Positions 56,501 through 63,969 of a stretch of 64,000 nucleotides of DNA are shown here, piece after piece. Made by a program: the position numbers and the translations under genes. Under the pieces are notes generated by a model. That model made no database searches, was not told where the DNA came from, and worked only from the letters and a program-made list of their open reading frames with translations. The stretch lies in the NCBI GenBank assembly GCA_029432775.1, contig JAROAZ010000007.1, positions 169,137 to 233,136 of the forward strand, given 5' to 3'. The first letter of the stretch is position 1. Every line of letters starts with the position of its first letter. The stretch comes from Pontiellaceae bacterium B12227. GTDB taxonomy: Bacteria > Verrucomicrobiota > Kiritimatiellia > Kiritimatiellales > Pontiellaceae.

Positions 56501-56998
56501 GAATTGCTGCGGTGCAGAGGCATCAACCGTAAAAGAGATAATTTCATTCCAATTACCTGCGGCCCCCGAGTTTCCAGCGGCAACGGCAGAGCCCACCGTT
56601 CCCCAATCCGCGACTGCGGTGCTGATTGCGGCAGTCGGATCATCCATCGGCCCCTGGCCATAGCCCTGCGCAATACTGGTAAAATCAGATCCAGCAGCAA
56701 ACGTCGCCCAACCGGCACCCACCTGGGTGCGCTTGGTGAAGGTCTGGTTGTTTATTTCTGCACCGCCGTCACCGAACATGAGCAGGCCGGCCGATCCATA
56801 TGCATGGTCTCCATCAACATCGAAGCTCTTCGTAACTCCCGTGGAGCGATAAGCTGTGGCTTCATGGCCTGCCGCTCCCGTTCCGAGTATGTCATAGCCG
56901 GAACCATCGCCGACCAGCGAAATATTGATCGCCGCATCCGCCGCACAGGCCAGAAGCCCGGCACCCAGAATCATCAGTTGAAATCTATTTATTCTCAT
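53525..56998 (-). CDS. Secreted protein with novel N-terminal module and two tandem GH117/GH43-like propellers
   Basis: A 1157-aa exported protein. Residues 23-250 are the module shared with the neighbouring genes (ISLVGDGSGYD, RSTGVTKSFDVDGDHAYG, GRWDPTGYRLSDG, FFDIDLNGETSG). An Ig-like stretch follows (260-340). Two copies of a five-bladed-propeller hydrolase then lie at about 355-650 and 655-970, each with RRDPSD(V/I)IKVGDTWHVWYSK, SPYGPWTKYAG, FDSFRVDD and GGHEVQIW. The pattern is closest to GH117 (alpha-1,3-linked 3,6-anhydro-L-galactose or galactose hydrolases), with conserved Asp and His. A verrucomicrobial-type C-terminal module ends it (about 1070-1157). GAGGAAGAG precedes the ATG. 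Confidence 0.82.
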   Translation of the reverse strand: MRINRFQLMILGAGLLACAADAAINISLVGDGSGYDILGTGAAGHEATAYRSTGVTKSFDVDGDHAYGSAGLLMFGDGGAEINNQTFTKRTQVGAGWATFAAGSDFTSIAQGYGQGPMDDPTAAISTAVADWGTVGSAVAAGNSGAAGNWNEIISFTVDASAPQQFRIGLVGGTQGQANGRWDPTGYRLSDGATTVTVTGLENNGNGNPNFVFFDIDLNGETSGNFTIEGQQRLSSQGASLVGVTFDDASGGGFPTAPDIEYFVVAHTETEGLGKAAWSVSNATSVSILDAADQPVAGVSGLQGTVDITYTSGDTFTLVADSNGVQRTEAQTITTTTTLEEEVTFTFTDSPLTNYTDPTALTRRDPSDVIKVGDTWHVWYSKAAEGITSGYDASVWHATSTNSGNSWIEQSEAIPRGSNTNDWDVTSTFTPNILLHDGTYYLYYTAVGPGFTQDYAEEGKTRIGVATSSSPYGPWTKYAGNPILIPSTDTTKFDSFRVDDTCMAVRGGDVWLYYKGRPWGQGSTATKMGVAVATNGVGPFVRQNGGDPVQLGGHEVQIWADENEGIYSMVNGVGPSDLTYTIQYAPDGLNFTKYADISSSEPGAPGLFRWELTDPSLGCRPDWGVYGTRKIGRYEIDFPVPEVTFDFDAVSGVGPETGIYRRDPSDIIKVGDTWHVWYSKPEGAANGPATIGHATSTNAGFDWVEQPVAIPRTTNSWDGGSAFTPNILLHEGSYYLYYTGVNDAYWSTSGYVEDQKFRIGVASSDSPYGPWTKYAGSPILVPSLDTSKFDSFRVDDSCLAVKDGNIWLYHKGRQWNNTPQNTKMGVVIADHPLGPFTRQNNGDPVQQGGHEVQIWMDRYEGIYSMISSVGPAELTHTIQYAADGMNFRFYADVSTSDPAAPGMYRTELTDIATGGMPEWGMYGVSSLARFGVDYNDSGALRMELDPGSIAEGNRMGDWIGDLSVSSGSGYAFELLPIINTNDFLVGSAALTANTVFDSSVTNEVGLFVRGTSGDSTVDAYFDVDILEASGLRKWRLDQFGAAVLAQTNLESTVWGDDANPDGDALSNSEEYGADTLPQDSNSVLRVESLVINGSALDLSWVGGVQATQYIETCSALTSNTVWTVVATNLPPTNVSNVWNRTVPVETNSAIFRIKAER

Positions 56999-57018
56999 TA
57001 TTCTCTTCCTCTTTACCG

Positions 57019-60000
57019 TTATTCCACATGAACGCCCACAGGACGGCTGTTGGTGGCTAAATCTGCATCCAGTTCGTCAACCAGTGCGCTCAGTTCGGCA
57101 ACGATGTCCGGATGGGCTCCGGCCACGTTTGAACTCTCGCCGATATCCGTCGCTAAATTGTAGAGGGTGCTGCGGTTAATCAGTTTCCAGTCCCCTTTTC
57201 GGACGGCCATAATCTCATTGTCCTTATTGTAATAGAAGGCCTCGTGCGGAGATTTGGCCTCCGCCCCACCCTCGAGCAAGGGCAGGATATTTTTCCCGTC
57301 GATCACCCGGTCGGCCGGAACCGTTCCTCCGGCCAGTTCTGCAAACGTGGGCAGGAAATCCAGACCACAGGCAATTTCACTGCAAACGGAACCCGCCGGA
57401 ATGACCCCTTTCCACTGCATGACCGTCGGCACACGGAAACCGCCTTCATAAATACTGCCTTTGAGCCCTCTCAACGGAGTGGCCGGGACGGTTTTAGGCC
57501 CGTTGTCCGAGGTAAAGATCACCAGGGTGTCATCCTCCAGATTCAGTTTTCGCAACGTCTTCAGGATTTCGCCGACACTCCAGTCGATCTCTTCGCATGC
57601 TGCCGGAAGAATAAAATCGCGGGACGGTTTATCATCCTCCGAAACAATTGCGCTGATCTGGGCCTCGGAAAACCGTTCCATAAACGGAGCCGAAGCATGA
57701 ATAGCACGGTGAGGTGCCGGATGCGGAAGATAGAGGAAAAACGGCTGATCTTTATTTGTGGTGATAAAATTGATCGCCTCTTCGGTAAGGATTCTAGTAA
57801 ACGGATCCTGTGCCGGGTTCAACGCCTCCACCGTCTCGTTTCTCATGAACGGAAGATCCACGAAATTGGGCGGAACCATATCGTTGCTGTACGGAATGCC
57901 GTAGAACAGATCAAATCCATGATTTGTTGGCAGAAACTCCGTCTGGTGCCCCAGATGCCATTTTCCGATACAGGCCGTGGCATAGCCCTGCGCTTTCAGA
58001 ATGTCGGCCACCGTAATTTCGGTAGGGTTCAATCCTGTATTGCTCGTTTTACCGATCGAATTATCCGCAAAGATTACATTCGGAAGGCCGACCCGGTTCG
58101 GATGGCTTCCCGTCATCAAGCCGGCCCGTGCGGGCGTACAGGAACTGCCTGTCGAATAGAAACTGGTAAACTTCATCCCATCCTGCGCCATCTTGTCGAT
58201 GTTTGGCGTATTGATGGTTGTTGAGCCAAAGCAACTGAGATCGTTGTATCCCTGATCGTCGGTATAGATCACAATAATGTTCGGTTCCTGGCGCACCTTG
58301 TAAAATGCCGAATGCTCACCGTTGGTCGATTCAGAGCGCATATTGACGGGAGGCGTTGCAACGATGTTACTGTCGGCCCGGCTCCACGCATTGGACGCCA
58401 GAGCCGTGGATTTCAGCATGGTATACCGCTTGTTCTCCTGGCTGTTCCAGTCGAGGTTAACGGTGTTGTTCGTGCCCGCTTGAATCGTACAGGTGGGCGG
58501 AACCAAATCCTCGTTTGTAATAGCAATCGCATCAAACGTCAGGCCTGCAATGGATGCTCCCTGTCCGGCGAGCCGCTGCTGTCCCTCAATGGAAAATACA
58601 CCCGTAGTGGAACTCGACACGGACACATCGAAAAACACCCAGCCCAGCTCCGTATCCTGAATATCCAGGCCGGTGACGGTTGCCGGCGCTCCTCCATCCA
58701 CAGAAATTCGAACCCCCGTCGGGTCCCAGCGGCCGTCCGTCTGCAGATGATTCCCTGCGGCAATCCCGATCCGGAAATGTGCAGGCGCATTCGTTTCCAT
58801 AGAAATGGTCATAATTTCGGACCACGTGCCTATGCCACTGTTTGGTGCAGCAATAATCGCCGTTGTACCCCAATCCTCAACGTCTGGTCCCGGCAACAGG
58901 GTCGGATTGTCAAACAGAATAAAATCAGCGCTTTCAGAGACCGAACCAAAATCCGCTCCCTTTGCAAAGTCGCTCATCCAAATGGGCTCCCAGGCGGCAC
59001 GGCGCAGAAAGAACAGGTTATTCCCGCCCACGCCGGTATTGGAGCCAAAGAAGTAAAATCCATCCGAACCGTAGATATCATCGCTATCGGCATCGAAGCC
59101 TTTGGGGATATTGGTCGAACGGAATCCATTCACCAGTTCATCATAACCGGAACTGTCTCCGACCACCGAAACGATGATCGCCGAACCGACCGGCATCTCA
59201 AGTGACGCCTGCACATTCGTAACACCGTCGGAAGCCGTCAGGGTGTATGTGGTGGTCGCGGTCGGGTTGACCACCATTGACGTTCCACCCGAAACGTCGA
59301 TTCCTCCGGGATCCAACGTCAGGGCCGTGAAATTTTCCGCGATCCAACTGAGGGTTACCGGATCTCCGGAAGCCACACTGGTTACATCGGCTGAAAAGTG
59401 GTTGATCACCGGCCCCACAAAAACGTCAAGGGTGGCCTGTGTATTCGTAACGCCATCAGAAGCCATCAAGGTATAGGTGGTGGTAGCCGTTGGATTGACC
59501 ACACGTGTCGTTTCCCCCGAAACGTCGATCCCTCCGGGATCCAACGTCAGGGTCGTTGCATTCGTCACACTCCAACCGAGGGTAACCGAGTCTCCAATTC
59601 CAACCTTGTAATCGTCGGCGGTAAACGAATGTATTTCAGGCCCGTTGAGCAATACATCAAACGTCACGCCGCTAATCGCGGTTCCCTGGCCGGCCAACCG
59701 GTTCTGCCCTTCCAGCGAAAAGGGGCCGCTCGTTTCGCCGTTGAGATCGACATCGAAGAAAACCCAGCCGGGGGTTGAGCCGGACGTGTTTTCCAGCCCG
59801 GTGACTTCGACGGCGGTTCCGCCGTCAACCGAAAGGCGCAATCCGGTCGGATCCCATTTTCCTGTGGTATCACCCTGCGTGCCCGACATAATACCGACTC
59901 GGAATTTTTCCGGTGCGGTACCATCGATCGAGAAGGTCAGGACTTCCGCCCAGTTACCAACGCCACCACCCGTAGCGACGCCGATCCCACAAATCGTCCA

Positions 60001-60369
60001 GTCCGCGACATCGGTTCCGTGCAACGTTGGATTGTCATAAGGTCCATAGTTGGTCTGTTCGCTGACCGAACCGAACTGCGAACCCTGCGCAAAAGTTGCC
60101 CAATCGGCGCCGGTTTGTGTATGTACCGAAAAGGACTGATTGTTTGCGGCGGAAGCTCCGGTTCCAAAGAAAAATATTCCCTCGGTGCCATATTCGTTGT
60201 TGCCGTCAGCATCAAAGCCCTTGGCCACGCTGGTCGATCGAAAGTCCCGCACACCCGTTTCGTCGTAGCCGGAGCCAGCCCCAACCACCGAAATCTCGAT
60301 GGACGCGTTCGCCGCGCCAGCTAAAATCCCCATACAAAGAGCTACATCCTGGATTTGCTTTGATCTCAT
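57019..60369 (-). CDS. Multi-domain secreted sulfatase (module-Ig-Ig-module-sulfatase)
   Basis: About 1116 aa. The signal peptide ends near 24. Module copy 1 (about 24-240) is followed by two near-identical Ig-like repeats (about 243-390, each with LTLDPGGIDVSG and NPTATTTYTL). Module copy 2 lies at about 396-615, then a short beta-module (about 620-690, ending AFYKVRQE). A complete S1 sulfatase occupies 695-1116 with IYTDDQGYNDLSCFG, formylglycine Cys744 in C-T-P-A-R, GKWHLGHQ and FTSDNGPKTVP. The sulfatase carries its own binding modules at the N-terminus, unlike the five single-domain sulfatases nearby. The ATG at 60369 starts the signal peptide. Confidence 0.9.
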   Translation of the reverse strand: MRSKQIQDVALCMGILAGAANASIEISVVGAGSGYDETGVRDFRSTSVAKGFDADGNNEYGTEGIFFFGTGASAANNQSFSVHTQTGADWATFAQGSQFGSVSEQTNYGPYDNPTLHGTDVADWTICGIGVATGGGVGNWAEVLTFSIDGTAPEKFRVGIMSGTQGDTTGKWDPTGLRLSVDGGTAVEVTGLENTSGSTPGWVFFDVDLNGETSGPFSLEGQNRLAGQGTAISGVTFDVLLNGPEIHSFTADDYKVGIGDSVTLGWSVTNATTLTLDPGGIDVSGETTRVVNPTATTTYTLMASDGVTNTQATLDVFVGPVINHFSADVTSVASGDPVTLSWIAENFTALTLDPGGIDVSGGTSMVVNPTATTTYTLTASDGVTNVQASLEMPVGSAIIVSVVGDSSGYDELVNGFRSTNIPKGFDADSDDIYGSDGFYFFGSNTGVGGNNLFFLRRAAWEPIWMSDFAKGADFGSVSESADFILFDNPTLLPGPDVEDWGTTAIIAAPNSGIGTWSEIMTISMETNAPAHFRIGIAAGNHLQTDGRWDPTGVRISVDGGAPATVTGLDIQDTELGWVFFDVSVSSSTTGVFSIEGQQRLAGQGASIAGLTFDAIAITNEDLVPPTCTIQAGTNNTVNLDWNSQENKRYTMLKSTALASNAWSRADSNIVATPPVNMRSESTNGEHSAFYKVRQEPNIIVIYTDDQGYNDLSCFGSTTINTPNIDKMAQDGMKFTSFYSTGSSCTPARAGLMTGSHPNRVGLPNVIFADNSIGKTSNTGLNPTEITVADILKAQGYATACIGKWHLGHQTEFLPTNHGFDLFYGIPYSNDMVPPNFVDLPFMRNETVEALNPAQDPFTRILTEEAINFITTNKDQPFFLYLPHPAPHRAIHASAPFMERFSEAQISAIVSEDDKPSRDFILPAACEEIDWSVGEILKTLRKLNLEDDTLVIFTSDNGPKTVPATPLRGLKGSIYEGGFRVPTVMQWKGVIPAGSVCSEIACGLDFLPTFAELAGGTVPADRVIDGKNILPLLEGGAEAKSPHEAFYYNKDNEIMAVRKGDWKLINRSTLYNLATDIGESSNVAGAHPDIVAELSALVDELDADLATNSRPVGVHVE

Positions 60370-60408
60370 TAAATTCCATCTCTTGCTTGTTTCAGGTTTC
60401 TCTTCGTG

Positions 60409-60456
60409 TGGAGGGGCGCAGGCCCTGCGCCCGGGCATGCGGCGCGTGCCCCTCCA
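60409..60456. repeat. GC-rich double hairpin
   Basis: TGGAGGGGC (60409-60417) pairs with GCCCCTCCA (60448-60456). Nested inside is GGCGCAGG/CCTGCGCC. It lies in the leader of the multi-domain sulfatase gene and resembles the gene-end hairpins at 61411-61452. Confidence 0.65.
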
Positions 60457-60464
60457 TCCTCGCT

Positions 60465-60495
60465 AAAAAAGCCGCCCGTTACCGAGCGGCTTTTT
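60465..60495. terminator. Bidirectional intrinsic terminator
   Basis: GCCGC (60471-60475) and GCGGC (60486-60490) enclose a short inner stem and loop. The hairpin is flanked by six A on the left and five T on the right, so both strands give a stem followed by a U-run. On the minus strand it ends the PEP-CTERM gene transcript 23 bases after its stop. Confidence 0.88.
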
Positions 60496-60517
60496 CCAAC
60501 CTTCGGAAAAGAAGGGA

Positions 60518-61318
60518 TTAGAGCATGATCCGGCGGCGAATAAACAGAACCGATCCGCCGAATACAGCAACCAGTCCCAGCGTCGCCGGTTCCGGAATCG
60601 TGTCGAACGTCACGCCGCCGATTCCTGCAACTGTGGGGGCGGTCCCATCAGGAAGAGCATCGATCACATAATCGCCATCTGCATCGATGTCGAAGAACAC
60701 CCAGCCGGGGCCGGTCGTGTCAGCATTGTTCGACAAGTTTGGCAAGCCCGTAACGCTTACTGTATCCGTACCATCGGACAAACTGATCGAGGGAATACCA
60801 AAGCGTGCACGGGCGTCGTCATTCAAGACCGTAACAATGCCAACGCGAATGGTCTCGTCAGCGGCAAGACCGCTGACAGTAAACTCGACAAGTCCGCCAC
60901 TAGCAGCGCGGAGCAGGTTGCCACAGGCGCGATCGGTTCCATCTCCCAGGAGCGGGCTGTCGATGGCTTCGTAATTGTACCGACCAACGTTGCTGCTACC
61001 GGCACCCGTAGCCGCAGTAGAGATATAGCTTGGCTGAGAAGCTGTGAGCAAGTCTGAGCTCATCTGATTGGCACCGAAAATATTCCCGTTCTGATCATTA
61101 CCGGGATTGGTATTGTTACCCGCTGGAGTTTCTGCAAAATTTCCAAAGAAAATATAACCATCGGTACCGAGGCCGTCGCCGTCGATGTCGTTGGCGGTTT
61201 CCGTCAACCAGTCCCTGGTCTGGCTCTGGTAACCGGTCGCGCTACCGTGGATTGAAATACCAGCTTGGGCCGCACACGCGAGGCCTATCCCCAACGCGAT
61301 TCCTATTGTTTTTTTCAT
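60518..61318 (-). CDS. PEP-CTERM anchored protein carrying the shared module
   Basis: A 266-aa exported protein (signal MKKTIGIALGIGLACAAQA). The body is a divergent copy of the module found in the two following genes (ISIHGSATGYQ, NDIDGDGLGTDGYIFFG, ISLSDGTDTVSVTGLPN, GPGWVFFDIDADGDY, IGGVTFDT). The C-terminus is a textbook PEP-CTERM signal: PEPATLGLVAVFGGSVLF followed by IRRR, the substrate of an exosortase. No exosortase is in the window. GGAG precedes the ATG. A bidirectional terminator isolates it from the sulfatase gene. It may display the module on the cell surface (inference). Confidence 0.92.
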   Translation of the reverse strand: MKKTIGIALGIGLACAAQAGISIHGSATGYQSQTRDWLTETANDIDGDGLGTDGYIFFGNFAETPAGNNTNPGNDQNGNIFGANQMSSDLLTASQPSYISTAATGAGSSNVGRYNYEAIDSPLLGDGTDRACGNLLRAASGGLVEFTVSGLAADETIRVGIVTVLNDDARARFGIPSISLSDGTDTVSVTGLPNLSNNADTTGPGWVFFDIDADGDYVIDALPDGTAPTVAGIGGVTFDTIPEPATLGLVAVFGGSVLFIRRRIML

Positions 61319-61410
61319 TTTTTCTCCATTTATTTGCGATTTCAAGCCGCGGGCAGCCTCACGCCTTCCCCAACTTGAAAGAACATTATGCCGGAATATT
61401 CAATTTTGTC

Positions 61411-61452
61411 ATGTGGCGCGTTCGCGCCACATGGAGGGCCTTGCGGCCCTCC
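61411..61452. repeat. Two adjacent perfect hairpins (GTGGCGC and GGAGGGCC types)
   Basis: ATGTGGCGCG-TT-CGCGCCACAT (61411-61432) is followed without gap by GGAGGGCC-TTGC-GGCCCTCC (61433-61452). They sit 11 bases past the stop of the upstream (61463) gene on the minus strand, where they would form a double stem at the transcript end. Relatives lie at 42842, 60409 and 63825. Confidence 0.8.
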
Positions 61453-61462
61453 CTGCAAACGG

Positions 61463-63727
61463 CTACTTGCCGAGCTTGTAGAACAGCTGGGGTTCATCGC
61501 CAATGGAATTGGTCACCGGCGAATCCATACCTGACTCCGACACTTCCCACTCACCGTGCTGGAGGTTGTTGTTGGTCAACACGTTGTAGGCGCGGCCGTC
61601 TTCCCAGGACATAATCAGGGCTCCGCCGGAAACGGAAGCGCTGACGGGCGGCAGGGCCAAACCATACACATCGCCGTTCACGATCACCTTGTCGAACAGG
61701 GTGGCCGAACTGTAACCCGTGCTTCCGCCGTAGATGTAGAGGCGGAACTCGACGGCTTCGTCCAGTTCCTGGAATTCCACCGCGGACAGATCGACCACAT
61801 TGTTGTTACTGGCACCGTCCCACGTGCCGATCTGGGTCGTCCGCCCCGTCGCGATGGCATTGGTGGTGGAGTCGAAACCACCTACGGAAGAGAAGAGCGC
61901 CCAACGCTCTGCAGACGAAACCAGCTGATTGATGCGCGACCGGAAGGTGAAGCTGGTCAGATCCATGGCATAACCGTTCGTCGGTGTGACCGTGAAGACC
62001 ATATAGTCTGCGTTGGTCATGGCCAGGCCGAGGTCGTCCTGGTTGTTCATCAGGGTGTATAGCCATGCGGAGCTTGCGCCGCCGAACTCGAACCCGTTAG
62101 CGGTTCCAAACAGGTTATATTCTGCATCGAGCTCACTATAGTTGCAGTTGGCGTTGTTAGAGTTAACCACGCTAACCACACCGGTCCCCGTGCCAAAACC
62201 GCTGGCGGTGACATTCACGTCTGTGAGGGTGACATTTGTCGTACCTGTTCCAGTTCCATCGTCAAAGTCATATCCGGCGATGACGGTGGTCGATATGGTC
62301 GGATTGTAATAGAAAACATCCACAGAACCATTGGCGGTATTGGTGACGCCGGAACCGGTTTCAGTATACGTAATGACCACCACGGACTCCGCCGTATCAC
62401 CATGGTTTACCAGAGCACCGGTATTGGCATAGGTGACCAGAATATTTTCGCTGTCATTGGCCGTACCCAGGGTAAAGCTGTCCGGATCGACGCTGAACCC
62501 GTTTGTCGTTACCACCGAAACAATCTCAATATTGGCAGGGATGGTTCCCTCGATATACGAGGCTACAATTGTGCCGTTAGTGCTCGTGTCGGGACTATTC
62601 AGGGTCAGCGAGAGCGAAGACGGTGCCAGCTCGAAGCCGTTGGGTTCGTTGATGTAGGTCACATCCAATGGAATACTGGAGGTATTGACTACGCCGCCAA
62701 GTTCCTGCCAGATAATTTCCAGCGTGGAATTGGTGGACTCCCCGTTGGTGAGGCCAATGCCGGAGTTGTCAAACGTTACCGTAATCACTTCTTCCGTATC
62801 GCTGTTCCCCAGGATGGGGTCGGTCATCACCGCGGTAAAACCGGCATCCGCCGTTGCGGAAGCGATGGTAATATCGTTCGAGGTAACCGAACCGGCAAAG
62901 TACGAAGCCGTGATGGCACCATCGACGGTAGTATCGGGAGCAAGCAGATCCAGTGAGAGCGAAGTTGGTGAAAACGTAAGAGACGCTCCGGGGACGTCAA
63001 TTGTGCCAACCGTCAGGTAGTCAAATTGAGCAGCAGCGCTAGTGTTGTTGTCATGGCTCTTCAGGAACAACCCGACAGCACTATTGGGGGCGTCGCTCGT
63101 GTGATCTAAAGCCCATCCCGTCAACTGAGTCCATGCATCGCCCGCATTAAGTTTGTAGAAAAAGTTATAGGTATCCGTTGCTCCGCCTTCCGTAATTTCA
63201 ACGCGAAGGTAAACGAAGGTCGCGCTTCCCAGATCGGGAGAAGTGGTATTATTACCACTGCCAATAGTAAAATCCTGAGCATTGACATTCCAGGCATTCC
63301 AGTCATTCAAACAGAGGAACGGAGCGGCTTCGGCACCTGGGTTTGCACCGGCAGTGCCGTCATAAAAGGTGATTCCGGCTTGCTCCCAACCAGCCCTATC
63401 ACTGGTTCCGCCTGACTCGACCATGTTTACCTGGGTTTCCACGTACCAGGTATCACCCTCCACCACCGTTGGGGCTGAAACCCAGGCAATGGGTGCCCCC
63501 TGACGGGCCGTCCACATGTTCGCGCCATTTGCTGTTAAGTCGAGTTGGTCATCAGTCGTATCCAGGGTAACGGTACCGCTGTCGGCGCCGTTGGTGCTGG
63601 GCGTGTCGACAGTCAGACCCACGATCGATCCGAGGTCTGCCTCATCGAAATCGGAGTGAAACGTGGTGGCCCCGTACGACGCGGACAACATGCCCAGCCC
63701 CAATAGTATTGCTAGTAATTTCCTCAT
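61463..63727 (-). CDS. Secreted multi-domain repeat protein (laminin-G-like, anchor-type repeats, C-terminal FYKL module)
   Basis: A 754-aa exported protein (signal MRKLLAILLGLGMLSASYGA). Residues 20-245 are concanavalin/laminin-G-like (FHSDFDEADLGS, WYVETQVNMVESGG, TYNFFYKLNAGDAWTQL). Two related repeats of about 110 residues follow (255-365 and 366-480; 'LSLDLLAPDTTVDGAITASY' and 'LSLTLNSPDTSTNGTIVASY'). Next comes a PEP-CTERM-associated-like beta domain (about 485-690), then the C-terminal module ending in LFYKLGK. No catalytic motif is visible, so carbohydrate binding or surface structure is likely. GGGGAAAG precedes the ATG. A partial gene with the same C-terminus lies upstream. Confidence 0.82.
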   Translation of the reverse strand: MRKLLAILLGLGMLSASYGATTFHSDFDEADLGSIVGLTVDTPSTNGADSGTVTLDTTDDQLDLTANGANMWTARQGAPIAWVSAPTVVEGDTWYVETQVNMVESGGTSDRAGWEQAGITFYDGTAGANPGAEAAPFLCLNDWNAWNVNAQDFTIGSGNNTTSPDLGSATFVYLRVEITEGGATDTYNFFYKLNAGDAWTQLTGWALDHTSDAPNSAVGLFLKSHDNNTSAAAQFDYLTVGTIDVPGASLTFSPTSLSLDLLAPDTTVDGAITASYFAGSVTSNDITIASATADAGFTAVMTDPILGNSDTEEVITVTFDNSGIGLTNGESTNSTLEIIWQELGGVVNTSSIPLDVTYINEPNGFELAPSSLSLTLNSPDTSTNGTIVASYIEGTIPANIEIVSVVTTNGFSVDPDSFTLGTANDSENILVTYANTGALVNHGDTAESVVVITYTETGSGVTNTANGSVDVFYYNPTISTTVIAGYDFDDGTGTGTTNVTLTDVNVTASGFGTGTGVVSVVNSNNANCNYSELDAEYNLFGTANGFEFGGASSAWLYTLMNNQDDLGLAMTNADYMVFTVTPTNGYAMDLTSFTFRSRINQLVSSAERWALFSSVGGFDSTTNAIATGRTTQIGTWDGASNNNVVDLSAVEFQELDEAVEFRLYIYGGSTGYSSATLFDKVIVNGDVYGLALPPVSASVSGGALIMSWEDGRAYNVLTNNNLQHGEWEVSESGMDSPVTNSIGDEPQLFYKLGK

Positions 63728-63824
63728 TTATCTTTCCCCCTGTTGGATTGACTTACCTAAACCGGGAAGGCCCAGGCCTTTCCCACACATATAAGAGAGA
63801 ATACCACAATTTAAAAACATGTCA

Positions 63825-63844
63825 TGTGGCGCAATCGCGCCACA
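63825..63844. repeat. Perfect GTGGCGC hairpin
   Basis: TGTGGCGC (63825-63832) and GCGCCACA (63837-63844) with a 4-base loop, in the gap between the repeat protein gene and the partial gene at the right edge. The rest of the gap (63728-63969) holds two exact copies of the dispersed palindrome (63881, 63944) and a CCGTTTTTT run that may belong to a terminator. Confidence 0.7.
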
Positions 63845-63969
63845 CGGAGCATAACTGCGGCAGCCTTCCTCCAGCGGTTTTTCCAAGGGTTGGAAAATGA
63901 AACGGTGAAAACTTCCAATACCTGGGAAAACGGGTTCCGTTTTTTCCAGGCATTGGAACTGCCGGTCTA

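Noticed and set aside
55691..57031. 446-codon plus-strand frame opposite the GH117-like gene
   Set aside because: Its internal repetition mirrors the tandem propeller repeats on the other strand, and no domain or start signal supports it.
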